Shown here: piece after piece, positions 41,193-52,432 of the stretch
Position numbering within the stretch: position 1 is the stretch's first letter
Layout of the letters: each line of letters opens with the position of its first letter
NCBI GenBank assembly: GCA_949316235.1
Contig: OX438758.1
Location: 14,045,731 to 14,109,730, forward strand
Length of the DNA: 64,000 nucleotides
Direction of reading: 5' to 3'
DNA from: Oegoconia quadripuncta
Taxonomy: Eukaryota; Arthropoda; Insecta; Lepidoptera; Autostichidae
Program-made: the position numbers and the translations under genes
The notes under the pieces: generated by a model
The model's database searches: none
What the model was told of the DNA's origin: nothing
Seen by the model: only the letters and a program-made list of their open reading frames with translations

Positions 41193-41679
41193 GTACAGTC
41201 GGCAACACAGTTCAGGTAGCAGGCCTTTATTTATAAAAATATGTAGAAGATAGTCTGAAGGGAAATTAAATTATGATAAAACCACCCCGTCTATTCCCGG
41301 AGTCGTTAAAGGTGACTAAGGGATTTTTCACCAAAAAACATCTATAGTTTTGCACGTTTCCTTGCATTCACCGTCACGTGTGCATTTCTGTATATTTCAT
41401 GTGGATGTAGTTTCAATCATTAAACTTTTAATTTTTGGAACACCCAAATCTATTGTTGGGAATATCTCTGACCACCCCATTTGGCACCCCACCCCAGATT
41501 TCGAGACGTTATGTATGTATGTTTAGTAATTTCTGTAATATATTTGATTTGACAATCTGTCTGAATGACCTTATGCATGTATATTACACCTATCAAGATG
41601 TAAACAAAATCCAACCAAGACCCTTCAAACAATATCATTAAAATTAAGCCTGCTACCTTAATTAAGTTGCCGACTGTAC
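41193..41679 (-). mobile_element. Repeat family C element with 32-bp inverted ends
   Basis: Ends 41193-41224 and 41648-41679 match as inverted repeats at 28 of 32 positions (GTACAGTCGGCAAC...AGGTAGCAGGC). Inside are the reversed family C landmarks ('ggtgactaagg', 'cacgtgtgcatttctgtata', 'gaatatctctgaccacccca'). A MITE of about 487 bp without coding capacity. Confidence 0.8.
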
Positions 41680-41714
41680 ACATATGTATCCTCTCATGTA
41701 AACACATCTTGCTA

Positions 41715-42205
41715 ATTTGTAACCGCTTCCTAGCTCAAGGTAAACAACATAGGGTTTACGAATCGAAGGTCGCGGGTTCGATCCCCAGCGGGAAACATGT
41801 TTAGTACTCGGTTTGGTTGGTGGTAGGACATTTCAAAATGTCCGCCTAGCTAGCTAAGCACCATCTTATCTAAGTCTACCGCCAAATAGCAATGTTAATA
41901 GCATTGTTGCGTTCCAGTTGTCAGTAATAAGATAGCCGATAGAAGTAGTAGTTTGGACATACCGACTGACAGATAAATGCAATAAACTTTTTTTATTTCC
42001 AGTAGATTTAAAATTGACGTTCAACAAATGATATCATGTGTCTTACGTTGAAATAAATGCTTAAAGTTTGAAATTTGAAGTTAGCCAGTCCCCCAAATAG
42101 GATGGGGTTTGCGGGACCCTTACGCTAACGCCTTCGGCCTCATCTTCACTTAACATCGAGTATGATTGCGGTTAGCAAGAGTTATGCATAAAAAACCTGC
42201 TTTTA
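41715..42205 (+). mobile_element. SINE family A interrupted by a 144-bp insert
   Basis: The head starts near 41718 and the left part runs to 'aataagatagcc' at 41937. The right part resumes at 42082 'tagccagtcccccaaatag' and ends in a diverged tail. Overall diverged from younger copies. Confidence 0.8.
41938..42081. mobile_element. Unknown 144-bp insert flanked by TAGCC duplication
   Basis: TAGCC at 41933-41937 and 42082-42086 flanks it. Part of it ('gactgacagataaatgcaat', 'cttacgttgaaataaat') recurs near 12870-12950, so it is a mobile repeat. Class unknown. Confidence 0.65.
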
Positions 42206-42249
42206 AATATGCATAAAAAAACCTAATTTTAAATAATTTAAGAGCTACG

Positions 42250-42490
42250 GTGCTACAGACAGACACACACATACTTAGGATTAAACTTATAAGCCCCTCT
42301 TTTTGCGTCCGGGTTTAAAAAGCAATAAAGTTTATTCGTTTGTCGCCATCGTAGGGCAAGTACTTCTTATGATTTTCGTATGTACAACGGACAATGATCT
42401 TTGTAACCTTTTCATTCCTCAAGTGTACACTTTTGGCCATGAATTTTTAACTCCCGACGCAAAAAGAGGGGTGGCACTTATCATGTATCT
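42250..42490. repeat. Inverted pair of 'ccctctttttgcgtc' repeat
   Basis: 42294-42310 and 42455-42475 hold inverted copies of a short repeat ('cccctctttttgcgtc') widespread in moth DNA. The first comes with the 'gacagacacacacata' companion. Confidence 0.6.
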
Positions 42491-42789
42491 AAAACCTTGA
42501 CAATAAATATTGAATTTATTCTAATTCAATTCAATTTATAAATATCATTTTGAAAGTGTCTAACTACGTTCTATTTATATTGACTAGTATAAATAAACGC
42601 AAGAGCACAAAGTGCCGCTCGATCTTATCAGTCGGGTAATTAGCTTTCTGCTTGACTGCACATACTACCTAGGTTCTTGGTATACAGAAATAACTATCTT
42701 GGCCCTGTGTAGAATTGCTATTTACTTTGTTAGAGGTACAATTAACTTTACATAATACTAGTAAACTAACTAATAACGTCAAATAACCT

Positions 42790-43715
42790 ACTTCTTAATG
42801 AAAAAAAAAACTAAATGCATAAAATGTTCACTACCTAATGTCAAACAGATAACTAGTACTATTTTAATAAAAAACGAGGAGTTGGAGTTGGTTTGGTTGG
42901 TGGACACTATATTTCTAGGCATTATGTTAGATAAAGGACTACAATGGGGTCCACATATCGAAAGGTTGTCGAAACGTCTCAGTTCTGCAGTGTTTGCTAT
43001 TAAAAAAATCCGCTATTTAACCGACGTGGACACCGCGAGGCTGGTATACTTCAGCTATTTCCATAGCATAATGGCTTATCTGTTATGGGGAAATGCCGCG
43101 GACATAAATTGTATTTTTGTTCTGCAGAAGCGAGCGATTCGTGCGATCTACAAGTTAGGCTCCCGAGTATCTCTGAGGAATAAATTTCAGGAAATCAATG
43201 TATTAACTTTGGCATCGCAATATATTTACGAAATCTTAATGTACGTAAGAAAGAATCTGCATTTGTTTAGGAAAAATAGTGACATAAACAATGTTAATAC
43301 AAGATATAAAAATAAACTTGCTGTCCATAGCAGTCGCTTACACAAACTCACTAAGTCATTCAATTCATACGCTTTTATAATAAGGTTCCGGTAGACATTC
43401 AAAATTTGCCTTTAAATAAATTTAAACGGAAACTTAACTTTCTGACTATCTGAATGATACGAATGCGTGGACATGAACCGTGCGGCAATATCCAGTATAT
43501 TTTATTCATATTTTTCTTAGTCGAATCATAAATTTTACAATTAATTCAAATTATATTTGTATTAACTTATTTAAAAAGAGCAACCCCCGAGTTTCTTGCT
43601 CGTTCTTCTCTGGGAAGACTGCCTAGTGAATGAGCGATAACTGTATGTCATGACGATTTCAAATGATATTCTTATAATTTACGAAATTTTTTGATTTTGA
43701 TTTTGAATAAATAAT
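42790..43715 (+). pseudogene. LINE J reverse transcriptase C-terminal copy
   Basis: 'LQWGPHIERLSKRLSSAVFA', 'ARLVYFSYFHSIMAYLLWGN' and 'LQKRAIRAIYKLGSRVSLR' align with 47.9-48.4 kb residue by residue. It is then frameshifted near 43380, where 'KVPVDIQNLPLNKFK' continues in another frame. The tail is 'ttttgattttgattttgaat' at 43688. 5'-truncated before the FADD box. Confidence 0.85.
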
Positions 43716-44009
43716 ACCGTCTGTCCGTATGGCACAGGCTACTAATTCTTATTCTTAACTTGGCGATCATAACATGAATTTGAATCAACTTTCTCCGAGA
43801 CGGTATTTTATGTTCCCCAAAAATAAATTATGAGGCTTGTATGAACTCAAGAAATGAAAATTTATATTTTTTCCCGCATTCTTTACATTAATTGGGGAAG
43901 TTTCTCTAAGACAAAAAAAAATAAAAAAATCAAAATTATAACACTTAATAAACGTCCACTAGTGTTTTCACTTAATAGAAACATATTTACATCGTCGATA
44001 CCCTTGCTC

Positions 44010-44420
44010 CTTCCCATCTTCCAAGTACAAGCGGTACAGCTGGTTCCGCTGCCGCCTCGGCAGAAAGCGTAAAACGCCGCAAATATGCCGGTCTCAGTGG
44101 AGATCACCTATTGGCGCCGTTTGGTGTAGAAACGCTTGGGCCGTGGGGACCGGGTGCTCACACTCTTTTTAGGGAGTTATCTGAGCGTCTGGTTGATATA
44201 TCGCACGATCGGAGGGCTGGCCAATATGTTGGTCAATGAATCAGCCTTGCTATACAACGAGGCAACGCGGTCAGCCTTCTGGGTACTATTCCACCAAGCA
44301 GGGACTTGGGCCTTTTTTTATTGTATAATTATTGTTTATAAATATTGTACAAATGTAATTTTATGAAGTGTATTGTAAAATTTTTGTGCAATAAAGTGTA
44401 CTTGTTGGCCTTAAAACCTA
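44010..44420 (+). pseudogene. LINE C-terminal fragment with 3' tail
   Basis: Across frames: 'KRRKYAGLSGDHLLAPFGVE', 'TLGPWGPGAHTLFRELSERL', 'ISLAIQRGNAVSLLGTI', the end of a common LINE protein. The tail 'gtgcaataaagtgtacttg' follows. Several shifts. Confidence 0.65.
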
Positions 44421-44654
44421 TAATTTTCAGTAAAATATTATAAATAAATTACAGATCCAATCCAATTTATTTAGCAATTGAAATAAATATTCCGGATCGC
44501 AGAAAGTAGATTATTTCTTCTACCGCACTTGGTTACGAACCTCCGGTTTCATACGCGGCCGAAGGGAAATTATCTAATCACAAACTAGGTAAAGCTTATC
44601 TATGTAATAGGTATGGCATATGAATATGACCATCCATGTACCGTACCGTTGTGT

Positions 44655-44762
44655 GAACAGTTCAAGCTCCAGGGATTCATGTTAGCTAGCAATCTAAACT
44701 GGAAGCCCCACATTCAATCGCTTTGTGATCGACTGAGTGGTGCTGCATTATGATAGATAGTG
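44655..44762 (+). pseudogene. Short reverse transcriptase relic
   Basis: 'FKLQGFMLASNLNWKPHIQS' and 'LCDRLSGAAL' match the 'FLGITLDSKLQWGPHI' block of LINE reverse transcriptases. It ends in stops. Confidence 0.55.
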
Positions 44763-45595
44763 TAACGTTGCGTCTAGCGCCGTTGCGCTTATACATTTAA
44801 AGTTACAGATTATTTCACATATTATACATAATTATTATATTGAAACTTGAAATAAAAACTACAGATCAACCTTATAATAAAAATTTCCTACGGAACCCCT
44901 CAATTATTATTTTATTTAAAAAGGGTCACCACGCTATTGCGGTACGCTAATCTGTCCGGTTGCGATGACGTCTCTAATACGATTTTTAATTAGAGTGGGG
45001 GAACCCGAATCGTCCTCTGTTTGACCGCGATCTTGCTACCGGAAGAACACTGCTTCGGTTGCCACCTGAACCCTCAACCAAATTTTAACCAAACTACGGA
45101 AGATTCCTCTAGGGTGAGTTTCCATAATAATCTGGCTATTTTTAATGTAAGCTGTTTCTGCTTTTGTGCCTGTCAACTGCGTGGTGTTCGTTATGGTTGC
45201 TGAGCCGTGAACACCAGCAGTGGACGAGGATACTAGCCGGCACTGACTAATGCCTGCCTGTGCTCTACAGGATCAAGGTCCGAAGTGACTACCTGTCGGC
45301 GTCGACATCCAGGTCTGCACCTGGGAGACCTTCGGGGTAGATCTACCCTCCCCCGAAACCGCTCATCCAGCTAAGCCCTCGTCGTCTACGAGAGGACTCG
45401 AAGGCTACGTCCACTGCAGCTCCAAGACCTTCAGGCCAGTGACCGTACGGGGAGATTTGCCGAGGGGTGCAAGGGAGTGAGCCTAATGTACAATAAACCC
45501 ACTATATCCAAATCAAATTGGTATTCTTTTTTCTGTTCTACTTACCTGCTGGCGGCTAAACGGGTGCTAAACGCCCGAAGACAACCCTTAACCGC
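44763..45595. other. Unassigned DNA, moderately GC-rich at 45200-45480
   Basis: The GC-richer stretch ('gcctgcctgtgctctacagg' to 'aataaacccactatatccaa') has no preserved frame. It ends like a transcript 3' end (AATAAA-type 'caataaac'). A decayed retroelement or processed sequence is possible. Confidence 0.35.
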
Positions 45596-45599
45596 CGCA

Positions 45600-45795
45600 A
45601 TAGATAAAGCATTTATTTACGCCACTGCGTTCACACAACTACACAATTTTTAAATTACAAATACAAATAAAAGTGAAGAATAAAAAATACAAAGAGCGAG
45701 TGTGTGCCGCAGTAGCACAAATGGGTTATAACTCAGTGTGGCACATCACTCAAAGAGCGAAACACTGGTTTTCAGTTACAACCCCTACAAGTATA
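45600..45795 (-). mobile_element. LINE 3' end with GATA-type tail, reverse
   Basis: 'atagataaagcatttattta' and 'gccgcagtagcacaaatggg' repeat the 23043-23265 copy closely. Confidence 0.75.
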
Positions 45796-46492
45796 TTCGT
45801 TATGAATACCACAGAATTAATATAGTACTAACGTACCACTACCACAGATTACTAATAAGTTACTAAAGTAACCACTACACCAAACAGTCGTTAAAATCCA
45901 TTGAGTAACACCCTCATTGGATAAATTTATACTTCTTTTTAAATACGCCGTATTCAAAAGGAAAAAAAACATAAGGAATGCAATAAATGATTTGAGTTTG
46001 AATTTGAAATTAAAAAAATCGCTCTGAACTGCAGATCTGAGAAGCCTCTGGGATCCAAAAATTTTTAAAATTCGATCGCCACGACACGAAAAAAAAGGAA
46101 TAAATAATGCCTAAATAGGTTTGATGGGGGTTATTTTCCAGAATTCAGTATAAAAGAAAAGTGGCCATTTTTATCAATAATTTGCAATTCTCGAAAATAA
46201 TCGTTCATCAAAACTGCAGTATGTCTGAAGAAGGCATGCAATCAATTATTCATGTACTGATAAATGGAAATTAATGATTTCCCATCAAGGAAACATTTCG
46301 GGGGGCGACATCATTTATATAATTTGCATTAAAAAATCACTTCTTATTTCTGTGTTGCCATATTGTTAACTTCCAATGTCGAAAACATGATAAAAATGTC
46401 TTTCTTTTTTAATAAAAAGATTCTTGCATACAAAATTATGCTATAGATTTATGAAAATGCATGTACCAACACCTGACGCAAAAGAAGTTTGA
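45796..46492. other. Unassigned intergenic DNA
   Basis: Nothing recognised. Confidence 0.35.
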
Positions 46493-48750
46493 AAATCTGC
46501 TAAAATCAACAATTCCCTCGTTTTTAGTGATTGGGCGACGGTGGGAATTCATAAAAGTAGGCAAAAGTTATATGAGCTTTATGATGAAACGACATATAAT
46601 AAGAGCGAAAGTTTTATTGAATATGTTAGGCAATACTCGAAAATATTCAAGCGAGCTTGTGCCACAGCAAAATCAAATTTTATAAATAATAAAATAAAGA
46701 ATAGCGCGGACATAGTAAAGACAACTTGGAAAGTTATAAATAGCGAAACTGGCAAATTTAAAACTCTTAACACTGATACGCGATTAAAAATTAATGATCG
46801 AATTCTAACTTCACAATTAGAAGTTGCAGAAGCTTTTGAAAAATTCTTTACTGATATCCCAATATTAACTACAAATTCTCTGAATTCATGTCCCACACTC
46901 GCTGAATCGCTACTTAAACAAAATGTGGAGATTTGTGACTCCCATTTTAAATTTAATCATGTAAGTCCTATAGACATCTTAAAAGCATTTCGTTCTTTAG
47001 ACAAGAAAAAAACTGCCGACCTTCACGGTTTATCAGTAAAAATTATTAGTGCCGTAATTGATTGTATTTCACCACACTTAGCTTATATCTTTAATAAATG
47101 TACTGATGATGGCATATTTCCTGATCTGATGAAGCACAGTAAAGTCATACCTTTATTTAAAGCCGGTAGTACATCAGACCCCTCTAATTTTAGACCTATT
47201 TCAATACTACCGACTCTCAGCAAAATCTTTGAAAAAATTATATTAAATCAGATATCGAGTTATTTTTACAGTAACAATCTAATGTCATATAAACAATTCG
47301 GTTTTACAAGGGGCCGCTCGACAACCGATGCAGGTGTCGAGCTCTTACAATATATTTTTGAGGCTTGGGAAGATGCGCAGGATGCAATAGGAGTATTTTG
47401 CGACTTGTCCAAGGCCTTTGATTGCGTTCATCACGACACTTTAATCAGGAAATTACGTCATTATGGTGTAACCGGCCGAGCTCTCGACCTTCTGAATTCT
47501 TATTTGAGTAACCGAGTTCAGAGGGTTGATATCAGTGGTAATACATCGTCAGGGTCGACAGTCTGTATGGGCGTCCCACAAGGCTCCATTCTCGGACCAT
47601 TTTTGTTTTTGGTTTACATAAATGACTTGCCAAACCTTGTAAACGATAAACATGAAATAGTATTGTTTGCTGACGATACCTCTGTAATGTTTAAAGTAAA
47701 TAGACTAAAATTAAATTATGACGACGTGAACAATGCTATTTCTCAAATAGTAGAATGGTTTACGGCAAATAATTTGTTACTGAATGAGAAAAAAACTAAA
47801 TGTGTAAAATTTGTACTGCCTAATGTCAGGGAGGTGCCCACAAATATAATGATAAAAAATGTCACTCTGGACCTTGTTGAGTCCACTGTATTTTTGGGCA
47901 TTACTTTGGACGCCAAATTACAATGGGGTCCTCATATCCATAAATTGGCGAAGAAGCTCAGCTCTGCAGCGTATGCAGTCAAAAAAATTAGACAAATATC
48001 GGACGTAAATACTGCTAGATTAGTATATTTTAGTTATTTCCATAGCCTGATGTCTTACGGTATCTTGCTGTGGGGAAATGCCGCGGATATCAATACAATC
48101 TTTGTTTTACAAAAACGAGCCGTTCGCGCAATTTATCAATTGAGACCTGCAGTGTCACTTAGAGACAGATTTAAAGAGTATAATATTCTAACCTTTTCGT
48201 CACAGTACATTTTTGAAAATCTAATATATGTCAAAAAAAATATAGCATCATTTAGGAAAAATAGTGATAAACATGATGTCAATACAAGAAATAAAGATAA
48301 ACTTGCAGGTCACATAAGTCGCCTCCACAAAGTCAGTAATTCATTCAAAGGGTTATGTATACGCTTTTTCAATAAAGTTCCTGTTGATATACAAAATCTT
48401 CCTTTCAATAAATTTAAAGATACTATAAAACAGAAACTTATTAAGAAAGCATATTATAAAATATCAGATTATTTAGATGATAAACAATCATGGACATAAC
48501 CAGCCCGTTCGCATAACCAGGCTATTTCACAATTAATAATGAAATATTATAATATAAAATAATAATTTTGTAATATAAAAACCTTTTTTTTAAAAAGAGC
48601 GACCTCTCGAGTTTCTTGCTTGTTCTTCTCAGGGGAAAATTGCCTTTTGAACAAGCAGTAGCTTTAAAAATGTAAAATCTGACTATTTTAAGTGTACCCT
48701 GTGTACCTACAAAATAAAGCATTTTTTGATTTTGATTTTGATTTTGAAGC
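46493..48750 (+). mobile_element. LINE J, 5'-truncated copy with long open reverse transcriptase
   Basis: Coding part followed by about 250 bp of 3' UTR. The UTR includes 'gagtttcttgcttgttcttc' and ends in tandem 'gattttgattttgattttga'. The endonuclease half is missing; the frame is open from 46493. Related fragments lie at 32.2, 42.8 and 58.9 kb. Confidence 0.9.
46541..48499 (+). CDS. LINE reverse transcriptase (Jockey/CR1 group), partial
   Basis: A 652-codon frame without stops. It copies LINE RNA into DNA at the insertion site. The visible start GTG is not a real start: the frame is open back to 46493 ('DWATVGIHKSRQKLYELYDE'), and the N-terminal apurinic endonuclease is absent. Reverse transcriptase blocks: 'KVIPLFKAGSTSDPSNFRPI' near 47140, 'FGFTRGRSTTDA', 'VFCDLSKAFDCVHHDTLIRK' near 47400, 'MGVPQGSILGPFLFLVYIND' near 47570, and the catalytic FADD box at 47666-47677. 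The C-terminal part has 'LGITLDAKLQWGPHI' and 'SYFHSLMSYGILLWG'. All catalytic aspartates are kept, so the copy is young, but it is dead on arrival through 5' truncation. Confidence 0.88.
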   Translation: MGIHKSRQKLYELYDETTYNKSESFIEYVRQYSKIFKRACATAKSNFINNKIKNSADIVKTTWKVINSETGKFKTLNTDTRLKINDRILTSQLEVAEAFEKFFTDIPILTTNSLNSCPTLAESLLKQNVEICDSHFKFNHVSPIDILKAFRSLDKKKTADLHGLSVKIISAVIDCISPHLAYIFNKCTDDGIFPDLMKHSKVIPLFKAGSTSDPSNFRPISILPTLSKIFEKIILNQISSYFYSNNLMSYKQFGFTRGRSTTDAGVELLQYIFEAWEDAQDAIGVFCDLSKAFDCVHHDTLIRKLRHYGVTGRALDLLNSYLSNRVQRVDISGNTSSGSTVCMGVPQGSILGPFLFLVYINDLPNLVNDKHEIVLFADDTSVMFKVNRLKLNYDDVNNAISQIVEWFTANNLLLNEKKTKCVKFVLPNVREVPTNIMIKNVTLDLVESTVFLGITLDAKLQWGPHIHKLAKKLSSAAYAVKKIRQISDVNTARLVYFSYFHSLMSYGILLWGNAADINTIFVLQKRAVRAIYQLRPAVSLRDRFKEYNILTFSSQYIFENLIYVKKNIASFRKNSDKHDVNTRNKDKLAGHISRLHKVSNSFKGLCIRFFNKVPVDIQNLPFNKFKDTIKQKLIKKAYYKISDYLDDKQSWT

Positions 48751-49115
48751 CTCTGTCTCTCTGTGGCTATGGAACGACGAACCGGCTGAACCGAAAAAAA
48801 ACGAAAAGTTTTCGGAAGATAGTATTTGCAATTTTTGCTTAGTCGTGTTTGGAAATCGGTTTAGCCGTTCTGAAGACATTTAGATTTTAACATAGGAGGT
48901 CTGTTTTTATGACAATTTCTCTCTCACGGGTTTTATTCATTTTCAATATTGTTTGTTACGTCATCCTCTCACTGGGAGAGGGTTTGGACCATGATCCCCC
49001 AAATGGACCAAAAATAATAATAATAATCGCTTGCAAGTCCAGTGCTGATTAGTGGATTTAGGTCACGCTAGTGACCACCCGACAGTCAGTGTTTTAAAAA
49101 TCCCTGTAATCCACC
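48751..49115. other. Unassigned DNA
   Basis: 'gaagcctctgtctctctgtg' and 'aaccggctgaaccg' recall Helitron-derived moth repeats. Nothing firm. Confidence 0.35.
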
Positions 49116-49500
49116 GATTTTCAATTGAAAACAACCACGACGGACAATAGTTACTTTTACTACGTTAATACTTTAATAGTTTTACGTTTAATAAAACGTG
49201 CCCTCTGAAGCACAGAAACACTCGTATTAAAGTGCCACTAGTGGTCACCCAAGAACTGGAAGCGCTAGACAATGGTGTCGATTCGGATGTACACCAACTA
49301 AACTAAACTGAAACCAGTTTTAAAGTAGTACTGTCTTTCTCCCTGGAACAGTATACGTACAGCGACAGTACAGCGACGGCACCACTCCAAAACTGGTTTT
49401 AGTTTAGTTTAGTTGGTGTACATCCGAATCGACACCATTGCTTAACTTCGCTAATTAAAAATGAATAGCAAATGTGACTGCGCCACGATTGCTTTGGTAT
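49116..49500. repeat. Dispersed repeat E, copy interrupted by a MITE
   Basis: 'ttgaaaacaaccacgacgga', 'ctcgtattaaagtgccacta' and 'cttaacttcgctaatt' match 54835-54990 in order. The second copy lacks the insert and shows the empty site. Confidence 0.8.
49270..49440. mobile_element. MITE with 52-bp inverted ends
   Basis: 49270-49321 and 49389-49440 are inverted copies with one mismatch (CAATGGTGTCGATTCGG...). About 171 bp; the paralogous empty site is near 54935. Confidence 0.9.
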
Positions 49501-49539
49501 TGACATACCTACAATAAATTATATTTATTTAAATAAATA

Positions 49540-49610
49540 TATTTTCTGTAACTGCATTATCTTTTCTGTTGTGCAATGAAGTGTATTTGTATTGTATTGT
49601 ATTTTATACA
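49540..49610 (+). mobile_element. LINE 3' tip (GTATT)n
   Basis: 'gttgtgcaatgaagtgtatt' and 'tgtattgtattgtatt', the same tail as 54540-54600 and 34900-34930. Confidence 0.65.
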
Positions 49611-49614
49611 TACA

Positions 49615-50005
49615 CGTATAACGTCACGATCTATCCCAAATGGGGTGGTCAGAGATATCCCAAACTAAAGCGTTTGGGTGTTCAAACGTTAAAAGTTTAA
49701 TGCCTGAAACAACATCCACGGTTCATCTTGCGAAATATAAAGAAATGCACACGATGCACGCTAATACATACATACATAATATTACGACCTTTATCCCAAT
49801 TGGGGTGGTCAGAGGTATCCGAAACATTAGTATGTGGGTGTTCCGAACATTAAGAGATTAATGCTTGAAATAACATACGCGGGTCACTTTATGATATATA
49901 CAGTAATGCATATATGACAGGGGTGAACCTTTCACCATTAAAACGTGTAAATCTATAGCTGACTTTCGGTGTAAAGTCCATAGTCGCCTTTAGCGACACC
50001 CGTTT
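49615..50005 (+). repeat. Repeat family C, two tandem partial copies
   Basis: 'atcccaaatggggtggtcag' at 49634 and 'atcccaattggggtggtcag' at 49793 start two copies. The second continues to 'agtcgcctttagcgacaccc'. Confidence 0.75.
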
Positions 50006-50014
50006 CTATACTTT

Positions 50015-50245
50015 TTAGATAGATAGATAAATCGTTTATTTGTATCTCCAGTCACACACATACCATAAGTTCCATAGCAATTGGATAAACATATTTTATA
50101 ACAATTCATAAAAGTAACATCAGGATACACTAGAGTATGTGTGTGCTACAGCCGTACAAATGGGTCATAGCTCAGTGTGTATAATTGCTCAGAGAGCAAA
50201 ACACTGATTTTCAGCTGTTACCCACGAGGAGACACTGGTACAAAA
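50015..50245 (-). mobile_element. LINE 3' end with GATA-type tail, diverged
   Basis: 'tagatagatagataaatcg' tail, then 'acaaatgggtcatagctcag' and 'gcaaaacactgattttcagc', related to 23.1 and 45.6 kb. Confidence 0.65.
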
Positions 50246-52040
50246 GAGAACAACCAGACAAGCATATTTTACTGTGCGCGTTAGTGAATAATGTCACGTA
50301 AGTATATGTATATTCAAATGCAGTTTAGGTACTCAAATAGATACAGATACACTGTCGGTAGATTGGAATAAATAAGTAAATAAATATGCGAATTAGTTTA
50401 CAAAAGATTGAGACAACGACATACTCGTACATTCATAATTAAGATTCAATAATAAAAAATAAAACTGATCACTAGGTGCTCAGCATAATTTGGTGTGAAT
50501 ACATAAAGTCACGGATTCTCAATTCTTCTCTCTCAACTCTCAATATCTTAAAGCAGCAGCAACCGCCTCACGATCCCTTCTTGACACATTTAGCTTTTAA
50601 CTTACGAATTTTTTTACGAAACCACACAGTAAATATCCTTTATTGACATAAATGATTGTATTTTGAATAGGCATTTATTGCTGAAAATGTAACAGTGCAA
50701 AAACTACCATTAGTCGCTCTACCAATTAGTGACCTAGAAACACGATCTGGGAGACAAAGTTATTTTCAGGCAACACTGAATTTTCTCATCAAAAAACCAT
50801 TACCATTTGGTACATTAATATTCATGACTTTTACGGTCATTGTCAATTGAGCTAATGGTTGTCACTGCCAATAAACGTTGTTTTGTTTTTTTTTTAGGTT
50901 ACCTTGACATAATTTTTCATTAGGTCTGCTGCTCCTTGAACTCCTCGATGCTAAAAATAGCGCGTTCCTCAATTTTCAGTTGCAAAATTTCATAACACAA
51001 TTTTACCCCCACTTCTACTATCTGGAAGTTTATAAATTGGATTTGCTGTAGAGATTCCATGGTTAATAAGGATTGATTACATCTGTACCATACTCAAATC
51101 GTTGCGTTCAAAGAGTTATTAATACTCACAAAAAAATTTTTAAACACATTTTGTTATGCAGTAACAATCAGTAATTATGTAACCTATGTGTATTGAGTTT
51201 ACATAATCCGTGGGTACATACACATATGACGTCTCAACCTTTATCCCAAATGAATCAGAGTATACCAACATTAAAATTTTAATGCTTGAAACAATTTTCA
51301 TTTAGTTATAATTAGTTAAATATAGTTAAAAACATGGATAAGTCAAGTTATTGCTTATGTGAGTGAGTTGTATATGACAGTGGGAACGTTCAGTTAGTTG
51401 AAGATGTGTGTATAGATCCTAACATTAGGTAAGTGCTCCAAAGTTTAACACGACGACCCTCATATGTAGTTACTTAACTGTACTAGATTATCAGAGTACA
51501 TGGCCAGCACTTATAGATGTGCGAGTACATCGTAAGTACTCGACATTCGACAAGCATTGTCTGCTTATCTACAACATGCACGTATACCGGGCATGTTCTG
51601 ACGTGCATATCAAATACGACAGGCGGGTGGACACGATCAAAGGGGTGTCTATGATTCTGGAAAAAAGTTATTTAACTCTATGCAATAATACTCGTGACGC
51701 AATCGCGTTCGCTTTTCGTTTTCGATTAGCGAATTTAAGCAATGACAGGCGCTGTAAGTCCTTTGATAGGTAACAACTATAGTGACATTTTAATACGAGT
51801 GTTTGCGTGCTCACGCGCACGTTACATAGTCGGTTGTTTTCAATTGGAAGTTGTCGTTACGCAAAGTTGGAGGCTTATAGGGGTGTGACACAAATTCACC
51901 AATCAGCACCCCCATTACCTACTACTTACGATCCACCTGTATAAGAGTATAATCACACCTGTATTGTATTGTAATGACATGTACATACATAACTAACGTA
52001 TGTATATTTTTATACCGGGGTTGTATAATTAAAAACTTAA
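50246..52040. other. Unassigned intergenic DNA
   Basis: About 1.8 kb with no gene. A family C remnant ('acctttatcccaaatgaatc') is near 51237-51290. The frame at 51519-51773 has no family signature. Confidence 0.4.
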
Positions 52041-52044
52041 AGAT

Positions 52045-52318
52045 GATAGATATGACGACCTGTTTGGTGTAGTGGTTAAAAATTCTGACTGCTATACCAA
52101 AAGGTCGCGGGTTCGAATCCCGCTAGGGGCATATTTTTGTATGATGAATACAGACATGTGTTCCCGAGTTATGTTGTATGTATAGTTTATGTATTTATTT
52201 ACAATAAAAATGTATTTGTGTAGTTTATCAACCATCTGGTATCCATAATACAAGCCTAGTTGCTTAGTGTGGAACTAGATGGCGCTGTGTGTATGTGCAA
52301 AGATATTTATTTATTTAT
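52045..52318 (+). mobile_element. SINE family B, near full length
   Basis: 'gacgacctgtttggtgtagt', B box 'GGTTCGAATCCCGC', tail 'ggaactagatggcgctgtgt'. Very similar to 40875-41150. Confidence 0.9.
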
Positions 52319-52319
52319 A

Positions 52320-52432
52320 AATGTCCACCAATCCGCACTGGGCCCGTCTGGCGGATTATGGCCTACACTCTCTCTCAGTGGCCGGAAGCTGTGCCCCAAC
52401 AGTGGGGACGTGTATGAAGACTGATGATGAGA
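52320..52432 (+). mobile_element. RTE-group LINE 3' end
   Basis: 'tgtccaccaatccgcactgg', 'gattatggcctacactctct', 'gtgtatgaagactgatgatg' are the end of a widespread moth LINE. Confidence 0.65.

Noticed and set aside
51519..51773. 84-residue open frame on +
   Set aside because: No recognisable motif, no neighbours, and length within chance for this region.
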